From Gymnogyps californianus (lineage: Eukaryota; Chordata; Aves; Accipitriformes; Cathartidae), in contig NC_059471.1 in the NCBI RefSeq assembly GCF_018139145.2, positions 214,973,494 to 215,037,493 on the forward strand: a stretch of 64,000 nt of DNA, given 5' to 3'. Below are positions 34,801-49,049 of the stretch, one piece after another (the stretch's first letter is position 1; the number at the start of each line of letters is the position of its first letter). The notes beneath the pieces were generated by a model. That model did not search any database. It saw only the letters and a list, made by a program, of their open reading frames with translations, and had not been told where the DNA came from. A program made the position numbers and the translations under genes.

Positions 34801-37800
34801 TCAGAGCGTCCCACCAGGTTTTGGTGACTTTTCCAGATGGGTGACACATTGCCAGAGCTGCTGAGGGCTTCAGATCTAATGGGATCTGGGGGATCAGCTT
34901 CTGGGAGTGCCAGTTCATAGTGGGGTAGTTTATTCCCTTTGGGAATAGCATTCCTTCTTTGAGGTTTTGATCCAAGCATCACCAAAAGTGAACTTTTTGC
35001 TGGAGCCCACCTGATTTTATTATTTTTTCAAAGACCAGGGATTAGCTCGTGTGGTGACAATTTCCGAGCTTCTTCCAGTCTCTTCTGCTTCTAAGTGTCT
35101 CTCTCGTATTCTCCAGATCTTTACTTTTCAATGCTTGAGTTTCTTTCCCAAGTCATTCCTTCTGTCCTGGCCCTCCTTAACATAAAACGTTAAAGAAAGA
35201 GCTGCAAAATACAGTGCACGCATAAACTCTCATTTTCTCCTGGGAGGGGGGATGTTAGAGCTCAGCAACTGCAGCCCACCCTTTGTCTGATGTATTTATT
35301 CTGAAGCTAAGGAAACACTTTAAATATTGCAGTCAACGATGAGAAAGGAGCAAGAGCTTACCTTGAAGCAGAGCCTCAGAACAAGCAGCTGAACCGTTGC
35401 TTCACTCTTCTCCCTGGAGAAACAGTTGTCTGATCCCTCGAGAGTCCCACTGCAATATATACCCGGTCATAAATCTGCCCCTTTTCATAAAAAGGGAAAC
35501 TCACAGAAAAGAGAGGATTTCTATTGTTATTCAGAGGCGATTTGTTCATGCCTGCCCAGAAATGGGGTGACAATTGCTATATTTGCTGTGTCCTCAGGGT
35601 TTCTCCCAAGTTTGCTGACTTGCAGCATCACGTGTCAGAAGCAGATAACTGCGTCTGGTGATTTCCCTTTCCTTTTCCTCATTCCCCATGGGCACCTACA
35701 CACATTTCTGTTCCCGGCAGACTGTCTCTGGTGGCATTAGACCGACCAGCCTGTCTCTGAGTACACACAGATGTTCATAGTCTGCTCTTCTACAGCCTCT
35801 CAGAATATAATTAGTATGGTCAGGCTACATATTTTCCCTTGCCTGATGGCAAAGGCTTTGTAACAGCCCTTATTAATGCCATCCTACAGAGCGTGGGGGC
35901 AGACCTCGGTCTCTGCCTGCTGCTGTACAGCCACTGCTGAGCCTGTGTTCAAATCGGATCCCAGTCTGCCCAGAAAGGAGGCTTGGTGAAGACAGGGTTT
36001 CTCCTCTTAGGAGTGGATAAAAGGGATTTGGAGGGATGGATACAGAGATCAAGGTTTGGTAGGCTGCGCTCTCTTGCCCTCAGAGGACAGAGGGAATGAG
36101 AAAGGTTGGTTCCTACGGTCTTTTTAAGGACAGCTGGAGGAAAGATGCTGGTTTCCCACATGATTAGTGGGGTGGAAATGGGACTAAAGATTGTTAATGG
36201 TTATGACCAAGAATCACCAGAAATGGGTATGACAAAAGTCAGGGACTCTAAGAAGGGTCCCTTGTCCTGAGCTGCACGTTGGAACGGAGTTAAAGGGGTC
36301 TGGCAATATTTTGTACAAATTTTGATTAAAAGCTGCAGGGAGCATGACTATTTTATCTTGAATTTTTCATTTCTATACAGACCCCTAGTCCCCAGGCCAC
36401 ACGCTGCGTGTCTTACCCTACATACCTCTGAACCCCAAGGGTTCAGTTTCTCTGATCTAGCAAATGCTCCCTCCTGTAGCCCAGTAAAAGCCTCAATGGG
36501 AAGCAGTTCTTCACACTGGATTTCACTCCCTGAGCTCTGCCCTTGCCCTCTGGGTCTGATCCTGCTACATTTTGTCAGTGCAAGAGCTTGGCCTGTGAAA
36601 GCATGTCTCGAGGTATTGGAGCAATGGGCTTCTGCGATTCCAGGTTAAAACAGCATTTGATGGACATTTCTGAAGAAGAATAGCAAGGTGCTGAGCTTGA
36701 TGTGCAGGCAATCCTTGTTGGTCCTCTGCTTTTAACACAGTAAAGTATCGGGTCATGGTTGGAGTGCTGCTGCTCACAAAAAGCCATTATATACAGAGAA
36801 AGGAAGAGGACAGGCATTCAACACCAAGTTTCTTCTTTCTTCAAAACGGACTGAAAATAGCCACAGTGAAAGAGTAAGCAGCCAAAGCAGATACCAGCTT
36901 AGGTAATACAATCAATACCCAGCTGTGGTATCAAAAGTGCAATGGAAACATAGTTCAAGTTTTCAAAAGGCCTGATGGTGAAATCCCACGCTGAGCAATT
37001 TGCAGCAAGCCAGTCTTGGATAACAAAAAGCTTTTCCACGTAACTGGCATCAACAAAAGCTAACCTGGGTTAACTCTTACAGTGGACGGTGAAACTGTTT
37101 CAAATCCTTATGTGGGCACTCTTCTTTTGGAAGTGGAGGAAAATGAGTGCAGTTTAGCTGTGAACAAATGAGCAGTGGGAATGAAACCAAACTCTTCCAT
37201 TTGTCCACAGTTTTAATTAATCTGGGCAAACTTTCCTGAGTGTATCCAAAAAATGTACTGTGTCTAAAATACAGATAACAGTCCAGGAATACTGTAACAA
37301 TGAGTTGGTTGTTATAACCAGAAATAACCAGAAGAAGCCATGAACCTCCTGAGGTCTATGAGGTCATGCTTTTGCATTTCACTGATTTTTATAAAAATTG
37401 TGCTCTAATGCTTTATAACCGGCACTATTCTGCCTTTCATGTCAGTGTAGGCAGTGCCTACGTGTTGTCCAGAGCTGTGCACTTTCTGGATGGAGAGGTG
37501 ATGTGAGTGATGTTGAATGAGCTCTCCTGCAGGCCAGCTCCCATGTGGTCTGTCCTGTAAGACAAACCTCCATTTCTTCAACTTGTAAAGGTCAGAGATT
37601 GAAAAATCCTATTGGATCCTCCAGTCTTCTCCCTGTTGGGAGCCCAGAGATTCGTAGATGAAGTACTTCCAATCATTTTTCCATGTCATGGTTGAAAAGA
37701 AACAGGACTTGCAGCACTTTTCTAGGGAAAGTGTATCGAAGTCCAGATCTGGCTTCTCCACGAGGATGTTCTCTTGATACCTACCACAGTTTTCTTTCTA

Positions 37801-37817
37801 TCAGATGCTAAAGACAG
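31816..37817. other. Intergenic sequence upstream of the ENDOD1-like gene
   Basis: The first few hundred bases should hold the ENDOD1-like promoter (- strand); no clear TATA or CpG island is seen. The rest has only chance frames and an AT-rich simple repeat at 34514-34561. Confidence 0.5.
34514..34561. repeat. AT-rich simple repeat
   Basis: A run of TATATA and TTTATA units. Low complexity, no gene content. Confidence 0.85.
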
Positions 37818-37880
37818 CAGTCCAACCTCCTGCTCAAAGCAGGGCAAGCTATGAGGTAGCTGTCCAAATGCAGGGAAATG
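37818..37880 (-). mobile_element. Short CR1 remnant
   Basis: CAGTCCAACCTCCTGCTCAA followed by AGCAGGGCAAGCTATGAG is a typical internal part of the reverse complement of a CR1 3' UTR. The flanks are not recognisable. Confidence 0.5.
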
Positions 37881-40800
37881 CAAATACCTCTTGTGACTGC
37901 AGTGCAGGAAAAAGGGAATTTTTGAACCAGCAGCGTCAGATGAGGGCACTATTTCTACTGCAGAAAAAGAGGTGCCACCAAAGCCTTCTCTTGAGTCTTC
38001 AGTCCCCATGGAAGAAGCAAATGAATAGCTAAAGAGATGCTAAGTAGATTGAGAGGTGCAGGTCTTCAGGAAGGAGTAAATCACAGCAGCAGAAGTCAAA
38101 TGGGCGTGAGAAAACAAAACGTAAGGAAGAGAAACGTCACTTGGACATGTGAATCGAGGAGGTGTATGCTGTTCTGGACTGCTCTCCTTAGAGGGCAGCA
38201 AAGCTCCTGGTATCCCATGGCCACAGGCAGGACCTGAAGATTTTCGGTTGCTGGACATGCCACCCTCACTGACCTGTGTGTCACCTCTGGTTTTGGGAGG
38301 TAATCTGCTGATGTGAGCGAGGACAGAGAGGGACTGTAGACACCTCAAGGCCAGCGCACTCTTTTGCAACAACCAGGATGCTGAGACACGCACGTCTCAC
38401 CTTACCACTATGCCGAGCATGTTCACCCTTGCCAGGTGTTCAAATAAGCGTGAGCTTCAAGCGATGGTTAAAAAACTGACCCAGATCAGACCAAAGATCT
38501 GAGGTGCCCAAAAGAGGCAGCAGCTGCTTCTTCTGTCCCTCCCCAGTGTCCCAGAAGTGGTCTCAAAGCAGCTCTGCCATGCACTTAAGGAACATGGCCC
38601 ATCTCCCATGCAAACAACACAACCCTTGTCCAGGGCCACGTAAGAAGTATCATCACATTTATGGAGGAAATGCGGGGAAAAGGTAAGGATGTAAAAGATT
38701 TACTAGGCTGCCTAATCCCTCCAAGCAGAGCGGGTGTATATTATCCGTTTTAAACTATATACCTTGAGCTATTCTTCTACGCAACATGCCAAACGCTGGC
38801 TTATGGAAATCCTTGCATTTTGGAGACCAATGTGTTCAATCCACCCTTTCCCCATAAGGATCAAGCAGTGTTTTTAATATAGTACAGTCCAGCTGAAAAA
38901 GTTGGCATGTGATTTGGGTGACTTTAGTTATATTAACGCTACCAGACTGAGTGCCACGGTCCCATGCAGAGCAGGTAACACTTAGGTGACAGTGGGGTCT
39001 CCTCCTTGTCACCGATGAAGCATCACCCTGCTACAAATACTCACCAGCCGAGAGCTGTCGGGTTGCCTGTGGTTACTTTCACTCTTTCAGTTTCGTTCAG
39101 CTTTGGAGACCAAAAATCAGTCCGTTATTTTCACTTTCTGATTCTCATGCAGCAGCACGGAGTCCGCTGGGGAGGATTAGGCAATAACTGAAACCCCTTG
39201 TCACAGATGCACGCCAGTACTTCTGTGGGTTGGGTGTTGATGGATGAAGAGACGGCATCAAGGAAAAAGCAGGATATTTGCCTGGGAGCAGAGGTAAAGT
39301 GTGGATGGCAAAAGCAGTGATGCAATATTGATGTAGAAGGAAAATAACAGCGCTATGTTTGTACCTATGACACATGGAAATCTTAAAATAATCTTATATA
39401 AAAATCTTACAAAGGAAGAAATAAGAAGAGATGCCCATCCCCAAAATCTCTCTATATGGGATTCATTCATCCTAACTAACTCAGGCATTTGAAAAAGAGA
39501 TTTCCAAACCTGCCCTTTATAGTCAATGGAGAGAAAAGGTGTCTCCAGAGATGACTTCGTGTTAGCCCAAATTAAGCAAATGTAAAATGTAAGACTGTAA
39601 AATGGTTCAAATTAAAGTGTTTATTTCTGTGTTGAGTATACAGGCAGTCAAAGCTGATAGCTCGGTCACAGATGTCTGACTTTTAGATACTTAAAAGCCT
39701 TGCACAATAAATCCACCCCCTCTCTTGGTGACTCTGGTTTTGGGGTATATCTGGAAAAGCATTGCAGGCCAAGTCACACCATCACTGGGGTCATGTCTCC
39801 AGGTTTCGAAGCAGCTCTTTCCCACGTACCGAGGAAGAAGGTCGGTTCTTGCACTGTGGTATGAAAATCAGCAGAGAACTTCTGTGTCTTAACACCTTTT
39901 GTGGACTAGAAGTGGTTGCAGATGCAGTCTAGGTTATGTCAGACAGATGGGTTTCCCCACGGAAAAAAATTTGTTTGCTTGAATTTCAAGAAACTCAACC
40001 CCATGACTCAGGGTGGAGAGGGCAGGCTTCTTGCTGACGTTATGGTGCTGCACTAAAAAAGGCAAGCGTTAAATGGATAGAGAAATCCTGCCAGTGAGGT
40101 CAGGGCTGGGTGGTCAGGGATGGAGGAGGTGTATGCTCGTGAGAGGAAAAGGAGGGACCACGCACATTCGGGTCAGTAAGCATGGATCACTCCTGACGAG
40201 ATCTTCCTAGCAATGCCTCCTCATATGGCCTGGTCATGAAAGATTAGCACCAAAGAGGAGGTCTAGACAGATCTGGGATCTGTCCTTTTGCATTTTCTAG
40301 GGCTCGTGAGACCCCTTTCTTCCATCCCTCCAGTTTGCTTCTCCCTCAAAGGGCTCCCTCGTTCAATTTAGCAGCACGGCAGCTTCGCTACTGTACCCAA
40401 AATAGTCAACCCCAGCCTTCAGCACAGCCTGTCAAGGTGATTCGGTGAGCAAATGCACTTTCCCTGCAAGCTTGGAGCACGTCCCATTCCCCCTCCTCCA
40501 GGCTTTGCTCACCTTTATGGGCAGCGGCTCACTCACCTCCAGCAAGGTGCAAACTTTATCTGGAGAAAAGCAGCAGCACCAAGCTGATGCACTGCTCCAG
40601 TTGACTGCTGGTCTCGTTGACAGCAAGGGAAATCAAAGGGTAGTAGGTTGGACTGGAAAGTATCTCTCTCACACCCTGCAGTTGAAATGGTAAAATGGAA
40701 GTCCCAAGACATTAAAGCAACTCTGGAGCCTGAATTTGTGGGATTTCCTTCCTTCCGCTGTGCAGTGATAAAAGCACACTTCTTCATAAGCTATAGCAAT

Positions 40801-41359
40801 ACTCACAACGGTGCTTTGATTTCATGAACAGGCTGGTCTGTACGGAAACTAATCCATGCTGTGGTTTCATACAGATATATTTTTAAGAGGATGAAATACC
40901 TTTACTTATTAATACAACCTATTTATTAAGCCTCCTTTGACTTCTCTTCCTGGAAGACGTTTGTATATTAGGGCCAGGATTTCACCATGTATGTGGACTC
41001 TCAAATCCTGTTGAGACTTGGCTGGTTTGAAGCTGCTCTGCGATACGCTGCCAAGGTGGTCTGAGGCATGGAGCACACATCTTCAGAAAACAGGTTGAGG
41101 GCTTCAGGCTTGCTGAGTCGGCAAAGGGGAGGCTGAAGGGCAGCCCAATAGCTGCCTACAGCTACTCGGAAGGGCAAAGATAATGAAGTCAAGCTCTTTG
41201 TGGTAGAGCCAGGCACTATAACAAAGGGCAGCAGCCACAGACTGTGGCTTGGGAGGTGCAGGTTGGACAGCAGGATAAAAAATGTCTCTAGGCGGGTAGT
41301 ACAGCACTGCGACAGGTTGTTGGGAAATGACAAATGATGAATTGTGGAGGTGACTCAAG
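37881..41359. other. Intergenic, no gene seen
   Basis: Short chance frames on both strands, with no splice-consistent exons or recognised repeats. Confidence 0.5.
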
Positions 41360-41478
41360 GCTTAGCTGGATGAAACCACGGCTAAGCCAGTCTAGAGCTG
41401 ACAGTGCTTCCGCTTCAAGCAGGAGGTGGAATTAGAGTCCTCCAGCTGATGTTGCCAACCAACATTTCTATGACCCTA
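41360..41478 (+). mobile_element. CR1 LINE 3' end, old
   Basis: CTTCAAGCAGGAGGTGGAAT, then CCTCCAGCTGATGTTGCCAA and CATTTCTATGACCCTACGG follow the order of a sense-strand CR1 3' terminus ending in its ATTCTATGA-type tail. It is strongly diverged. Confidence 0.7.
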
Positions 41479-44400
41479 CGGTAGATGCACCTCCCATCTT
41501 CTCCCCACACTGCCCTGCCCTGCCCAACACACTCAGATATTGTCTGGAAAATTATAACAAGGCAGCAGATGGCCAAATTCCCTTGTCCTAAGAGTTGTAC
41601 GTTAGTCTTTCTACAGCCCAAAGCCACAAAAACACACCACATACCTCAGAGAGCCAAGAGGAGGGCACGTTTCCAGATTCCTGGTTCAGACTCCTCTGGG
41701 GGATAGACACCAACCAGATGAGACCCCATCAGCTCATCTTCCCCCACAAGGAGACACCGATGATAGATATCCATGGTCTCTGCACCAACCCAGTTCCTCT
41801 GCTAGCCATGCAAAATCACCCCACCGTGAGAACTGTGCTTCAACCGCTCGGGAGCCCCAGGTGGCCCTCTCTGCAGTAAACACAGGCTGCGTTACTGCAC
41901 ATTAATTATGCTGAGGGTAATTAGCAGTTACGTCAACATGAAGATTTCCGGTTAGGCTGCTGGCTCACTCTATATGGAAATTAGGTTGTTGATTGTGAGC
42001 GGAAATATGTCAGATGAAACTCCAGAGGAAAAGCCTCATCGCTAATTAGGAAGAGCGGCACCTTTGCTCAGGGGTTGTCCCTTGGGTCGTCTCTGCCGGA
42101 CTTGGCATCCCCTGAAGCCTGTGGATGTGGCATGGCAGGAGAAGCCAGCTGCCCACATTGGGCAGCCCTGATCTTCACTTCACCTCTGAAGACGTCAACT
42201 CTAGTCGTTCAGTGCTCACGGCCTCTAGCCATAAGAGACGTGATAATGCTGCATCGTAGGAGGGTGGCAGATCCTGCCGCTATACAGGCTTCATCTTCTG
42301 TTAGGAGACAGAAGTTGTGATTTAAGAGAAAGCCCTCGGAGATGCTGAAGCTGCCAGGAGAGACCTTATTCCTGTTAAGTATAATCTTAACTATGTGTTT
42401 TGTCATTTTGTATTTTTGTGACTTTCTTGCCATTACTGAAAAATCCAGACTTCTAAGTAAACAGATCCTTCATTCGTAAATCTTGCTCAGTGGTCATGCT
42501 CATTGATTCCTAAACATATTTGTCATAAAAGGATTCAGACGTAACACTTAGCTTTTGGGAAGGTGATAAAACCACTGGGTATTAAGTGCTAAAATGCCAC
42601 TTAGGTTGATCTTAGGAGTTCATTCAACAAACTTACTAAGTTTAAGTTACAATCTGTGTTTAAGAGAGCATGAGCAAACAGCCTGCTCTCCCCAACTGCA
42701 GGGTGAAGGTTTTTCTTACAGTGGACAAGGAGCACAAGCCAACCACTTAACTTGAGTGCATATGGTGGGAGGTCAGCGTGAAACCCTTTGCATTTTGAGT
42801 GCCTGAGACATAAGATGTTAATGTTTTCCAAGTGCATTTCAAGGATGTATATGCTAAAGACTGTGACTAAATCTAAAATCAACAAAATCAGCTCTCTGCT
42901 ACCTGCTACTTAAAATTTGCATCTGGAATATAAGCTGAGGACCAGTGGGAATAGAAAGACAGCGCTCAGACACAGAGGCTCGCTGCTGCATCACGATGTA
43001 TGGGTGAAGAAAGTAGCCGGGACTCAAATCCTGGCCAGGAACATTTCCTAATTAAGCTGTATTCACAAGAGACTGGCCCTTGAAGCCAGACTAACACAGA
43101 CAAACAATTGCAACAACCCCCTCCTAGCTCACCCCGTCAAAATGACTCAGACTCCCAGATTTGCTTCTGGAGCTCTGTTGATGGCTAAGCAGGACTCGCC
43201 CTGTTGAAGAGCTAGTTCTCAGCACTCCCTTTAGAGTCAATAAAAAATGAATGCACATTTCCAGGGCACAGTTCACACCAGGCAGATGCAGTGAATTCTA
43301 CTATAAAAGTGCTTATTTCTCTCTGATGACTGTAAGGGATCCCAGGGTGACAAGCTCTGATTTACACCTCTAAGAATACATGAGATGAGTCCCACTTTAC
43401 GTTGCCATCTCTATGTACATGATGTCTATTTTATATTGCTTACTTAGCCAAAGCATAACATAAAAATACAAAAGTTATCCTTTTCCAAAGCCCTTTCCTT
43501 ATGGACAGACCTCTGATGCAAGGAATTTCAGGGGAGTTTTGTAACCCTCTAGGAGGACCTGCTGCACTCGCAGCACCTTTCCCGTGTGGCAGGATGCTCT
43601 CTTGAGAGCACAACAGAAAAGTAATCAGTGTAGCAAGGAATAGGAGGGAAGGACACACTTCATGCAATTCAGTCTTAATGTTCGTAGATCCAGTCGTTTG
43701 ACGTGACTGGAGAAGCCAACAGAGGGTGAGGACCAGAGGTATTTTTTTCTTACTTCTTCGCAGGGTTGGCTGGGTTTAGAGTAGCGCTCTGCACGTTACT
43801 CAAGCCCAAAATAGCTGGTGGCACCAGAAAATCACCTAGCATGAAGATGAGCTCATGCTAAACTAGCTATGGGCTAGATGCAAATTTGGGGTGCTTGAGA
43901 AATGAAGTCAAAAGATCTTTGTGCAGGTGACTCGCTCTGAGTCAGACCTCCTGCTAGACCAAGAGCCAGCTCATGAATGCAATGGAGCAAGTCAAAAGTC
44001 AGCTTATGCCTGCTCTAGGCTGACTCTTCCCCTTGTGCTGCAGCCTTACCCTGTAACACTCCCCTTTCAGCCCAAATAGATGACCTCAGAGGGCTGAGCA
44101 CAACCCAAGAGGACCAGCGACGCTTCCTTTGTGGCCTGGTTTTCTGCTGGAGATACCACTTCGTGGAACATGGCCGTTGCCAATAGGATGCGTGAGAAAA
44201 TCCTGAGTTTCGACGCTATGGATGTAGAATTCAATGCTCATTTTCACTATAAGCATGCGGAGAACAAGTTTACTATAAAAATATACCTGTGTCCATAATA
44301 AGCAAGTGGGGAAATTTGAAATGGGTATTTCCAGGAGTATGTCAACAAGATACGGTGAGTCACGAACTGTGGTAAGCTAAACTCAGCATTTCCTTTGTTT

Positions 44401-45289
44401 TGTGGGTTTCTGCACCGACATGGTTTTGAAAGTGTTGTATACGGGCAGCACCCGTCTTTCCAAGTAGGAGAGAGAGGAATGGGAACACAGAGGGCTGACG
44501 GGTCTGCAGGTCTAACTCGAGCAGGGTGAGAAAATGAGCCATAACAACGGGCAAATTCTTCAGCGATGAACGAAGATTTTCCTGAAACAGAAGTAGACAG
44601 GAACCCAGCAGGGAAATGCAGAAACCTGCATGCAGCCAGCTCAGACCTCACCTCAGCTGGCTCTTTGATGCCTTTCCTAAGATGAAGGCGCTTCCCTAGA
44701 ACACAAAATCCACAGCAAGGACCGACTGCCAGGACCCATCTCTCAGCGGGGGATATTTGTCAGGGCAGAGAAGGTAGCTGATGAGGTTAGAGAAGCGTTG
44801 GGCAGCAGCAGACTTGCGTCTAGGCAAGCTGCAACAGCAGTCGACCTGCAGTCCACCATATGGGTCCAACCAGAGGCTGTTTCGCTCTTGAAAAGCAAAA
44901 GCAGAAGTGTCTGCTGACACCAGCAAGGAAACCAGTCCAGCAAAACTGTTTTATAGGAGATGCATTTGAATTCCAGACTGGCTCATAAGAGGCAGATCCC
45001 ATTAGTAATAAATCTTTGGAGGTTTTTTTAGGTGTTTCTGCAGGTTTAATCTTCGAGGTTGCACCACACCTGGTTGCCCTCAGTGGATCCCTAGGTTGCC
45101 TTGGTAGAAAAAATAAGATTCACCAGTTCTGAATATAAACTGTTGCGCCTGGGCAAAGCAAGAGCAAATGCCACCAGCAGCATTTGGGACTGGGGAACCC
45201 TAAACCAGAAGCACGCCAACCTCATGGTCCTGGGTGCAAAGTGGTGGGCTTGCTCAAACTGTCCAATGTCAACACTTGGAGACACCACA
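41479..45289. other. Intergenic, no gene seen
   Basis: No frame with domain or signal features and no clear repeats. AT-richer sequence around 42.3-43.4 kb. Confidence 0.5.
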
Positions 45290-45405
45290 AAACTCGGATG
45301 GAGTCAACCTTGAGCAGCTTGATCTAGCATTCATGTCGGATCTGCTGCAAGCAAGAGTTTGGACTCTCCAGAGCTCCCTTCCAACCTCAGTCTTTCCATG
45401 ATGAT
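45290..45405 (+). mobile_element. CR1 LINE 3' end, old
   Basis: GTCAACCTTGAGCAGCTTGA, then TTTGGACTCTCCAGAGCTCC and CTTCCAACCTCAGTCTTTCC ATGATGAT follow the sense-strand order of a CR1 3' terminus. Diverged and without a clear 5' border. Confidence 0.7.
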
Positions 45406-47219
45406 CTTTTTGTTCTTGTCTGGGCTTCACGAGATGGGAAGTGTAGCTTCAGCAGGAGCCAAATCTATGTCTCTCATGTTCAGTGTGTGGATGCTGACCC
45501 CACAGGAGCAATGAATGAGGAGACTGACCTGGAATTTGCCACCCACATCTCTTTCTTTTCTCCTTTAACTCCTGTATCTGCAAAAACTAGAAGTCTCTGT
45601 TAAAAAACCCCACCTTCCTATGGTTACAGAGGGTGCTACAGCACCCAAAGGAGGTGGGGGAGAAGGAGTCAGCGTGGAGTCAAGTCCAGCCTCGAATGTC
45701 AAAAGGCGAATCTTTATAAAACCATGGGCATTATCAAAAAGATCTGGAGAGTTATTCAAAATAAGACCAAAATACAGGTCAATGCGGGTAAGGCTGGAGC
45801 AATAAGAAGGCAGAAAATACCGGGTTTAGGGCTTGGTTTCTATGTCTTGGTTCTTGTTTTTAAGTCATCCGCAGACCTAAATCACAGAAATCAGCACAAA
45901 ATGCATTGGCTGATACTTTTCAGTTTTTTCGGTGGTAAGAGAAGTTTCTGATAAACGCAGAGCTGTTACCATCAGCCCCAACACGGTATCCTGGGAGGTG
46001 TGCTACAGGAAACGCAACGCTGAGAACGTGACTCTTTCTTTTTGTACCATTCTTACGCTTACTCCTGGACATTCCCTGTGGATGCTTTATTTGGAAAGCA
46101 CATTGGGGTTAGTGGCACAAACTTGCCATTAAAATCCATGCATTTATTTAATATCAACCTTTCAAAACATAATTCTTCTGCAGAATAAAACAGGTAACAC
46201 CCCTCTTTATTGCAACCCAGGGCAACTGCTCAGCCAGATTATTCCATTACAGAGCTCATCTCTCCTAAAGATCACAGGTGCCCTCCAGCTATTTGAGTAT
46301 TATTTATCAGTGCTTATAACATGAAGTCTTCTGCTCATCTGAGATTCTTTCTCTGCGTGTCATGCTGTATATTGAACTTTTATTTTTGCTCTTGGAAATC
46401 ACTTAAATGTTCAGAACAGAAAACAGAGGAACAGACTTAAAGATATTATTTACTCTCAAACTACTCCTTTGTGCTCCAAATTATTTTCATTTAGCATCCA
46501 TTCAGGCAGCTCATCTAGGTAGCCTTTAAAACGCTGTTTAATCTCAGTCATCCAGACAAATTGGCCTGCAGGAACAATCTGTCCCTGAAGATAAGTAAAT
46601 AACATTTACTAATGGCAGGTGAAAACTTATAGCTTTATTGGTTCCTCTACCAGTCACGGACTGACTTTCTAGTAGAAGACTAATTTCAGTGCAAGTTACA
46701 AACATTGCTATTAATATTTTTCAATTTCATTATTGCAATTAATTGCAACAAGGTTAGATAACATTATTGATAAACTGGGAAAAAAAAAAGTCAGTATGAA
46801 GAATTTCTTTATCTATCTGTCTTCGGCCCAGTGAAGTTCAAGGCCAAAACACACACAGACACAAGGTATTAAAAACTCTGGACTTTTTTGTTTCCTGACT
46901 GTGTTGTTTGAACAAAACCCATCCTGAAAGTCCCACCTTCCTAGCCCGAAATCTGTCAGGCTCTCGGCAATCTACATCAACAACCAAACACAAGGCAATC
47001 AGGTTTTACTTTCCAAAACAACAACTGTTTTTAATTCACTCCATCCCATCCAGGGCACTCCGAAGACGTCACACGGGAGGAGGAAAACAGCCTGCCTGCC
47101 GCACCGCGCTCTGCACGGCGCTGAGGTGTCTCGCTGGGGAAGGGACTTTCCTCGGGAGCCACCATCTCTCCGTGCTGCTTTGCAAAAGGGAAAGCAGAGC
47201 CAGGACATTTTTCAGTCAA

Positions 47220-47242
47220 TTTTTTTTTTTTTTTTTTTTTTT
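47220..47242. repeat. Homopolymer T23
   Basis: Twenty-three T in a row followed by AGGAGAAG. It could be the poly(A) tail of a retrocopy on the - strand or simple expansion. There is no AATAAA at the expected place on the - strand, so a retrocopy is not supported. Confidence 0.9.
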
Positions 47243-48679
47243 AGGAGAAGCAAAGCTGCTCTGCTCAGTGTCAGCAACCCTGATACAGGAAAGGGGGTTG
47301 TGTGCAGCGTGTGCTAGATAGCGTTCAGCTATCGCGCGTAGGAAGTGGTGGGACACTTCCACGTACGCAGCAGTTACTGAGACCGCAGCACCTTGGTTTC
47401 GGCTGGGGACTGACACGAGCGCAGCAAGCCAGCCGTCTTGGATCCTTACCCCGAAGCAGAAAAGCTCTTTATCTTTGAACCGAGCCACCCAAGTCAGCAA
47501 GAGCTGAATTGCAACTGGGTTTCGCTGGTAAAACATGACCGTGTTCGCTTAACTTGCAAACACAGAGGAAATTCTTTGTGAGAAATGTCAGACCTGGTCC
47601 TTCTCTGACTTGTCTCTGCCGTTGTGAAAAACACCCTGCCGGCTGCAGGAACAGGAGCCAGGATTTCCTGAGCTCTGATCTCAGCTTTGACAGGGACTAC
47701 CCAAAGCACTGTTGCAAGCTCCTAAATCCTCTGCTGCAGCCTCCCTACCTCGATATGACTGACATAAAACAGTCGGGAGCTTGTGAGTGTCCCAAACAGC
47801 ACAGCAGATGGACGTGGAAAGGACATTTAGTCCATCGCCAGCCTCCAGAAAGGTTCAATGTGGAGTACACCATTCCTGGCAGCTGCCTGTCCCATCTACT
47901 CACAAAAACTTACTTATTGTAGACTCCGCCGCGTGCCTGGGCAATGCATGCCTACCTGCATGACCTAACTGCATTGGCTGCCCTGGCTGCTGGATTTCTT
48001 TTTTTCCTATTGTAAACCGTAAATGTGTTTGTAACTGAAATTGCTGAAAGGTTGATTTAACATTCAGTGCATCAGCACTTCAACGAGGAGGTGGTCAGCC
48101 TTGCTGTACTACAAGCTGTGACTCAGGACAGCTCCAGAGTTTCATAACTGAAAAGATTTTTTACATGAGACAGGCAACAGGGGAAATAACACCAAAATTC
48201 ACTCTTTATTTTAGGTCCCAAAATCTGCTCTTTCCCTTAGTGAATGATTTTATGACTAACCATTATTTTTGTTCTTTAAAAGTGTCTGTTTTGGAAGAGT
48301 TTTGAAATTCAGATTTGCAAATGCTTGTACCTGAACACAAGCGTGCCTGCGTGCTTGACTTGTTTCTCAATTATTTAAAATAAACGATAATGAGATCTCA
48401 AGTACAAAGTTCTCTAAAGTAATGGAAAGAAGCGGCATTATAGGTACGGTAAATCTCAAGCTCTTCATTGACCTCAATGTCAGGAGGTGGCACACAGAAA
48501 GTAGAAACTAGGTCAGCTTCAAAAAGGTGAGCCTCCTTGTATTGAGCATGCCGGGACTAAATCAGAGAGGCCAAAATGTAACACAAAACTGATCTGGGGC
48601 AATGGAAAATCCCTTCTTATGTGCTCTGACCATCGTAATATGACCAGAAAGAAGTTTGATCTGCCACTCAGTGCAGAGG

Positions 48680-48716
48680 GTAGGTTATGGTTATGGTAGG
48701 TTATGGTAGGTTACGG
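48680..48716. repeat. Short GGTTATGGTA tandem repeat
   Basis: Three to four imperfect 10-bp units. Not a telomeric repeat (which is TTAGGG). Confidence 0.85.
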
Positions 48717-49049
48717 ATGACACCTACAAAGCTGAAAGTACCCAGAAGCAGCAGATACCTTCAACTTGCCTGGGTCTCATGGACTCCTCTGAGATATACT
48801 TAAAAATAGCCACTAAAAGTTGTCTTGGGGAACTTGAGTAGGGTGAGAAGATGCTTTCAGATTAAGAAAGGGGAGAAGTCATGCTTATCTTTAAAAAAAA
48901 GGATTGGGAGGAAAAGATAGGCCCTGGAACCTATTGACCGGGAGGATGAACTTCATTTCATTCCAGAATGACTGCTGAGAGCAACTTTCTGCAAGCATTT
49001 GGAAAGTAACAGGAGAGAGGGGTTTGTCAAGACCAGGTTTTCTCAAAGC

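Larger units (their letters stand above)
45406..48889. other. Intergenic with a T23 tract and a small CpG-rich patch
   Basis: No gene is supported. 47040-47420 is richer in CpG than its surroundings and is split by 23 consecutive T (47220-47242). A short GGTTATGGTA repeat lies at 48680-48716. Confidence 0.5.

Noticed and set aside
48680..48716. Interstitial telomeric repeat
   Set aside because: The unit is GGTTATGGTA-like, not TTAGGG.
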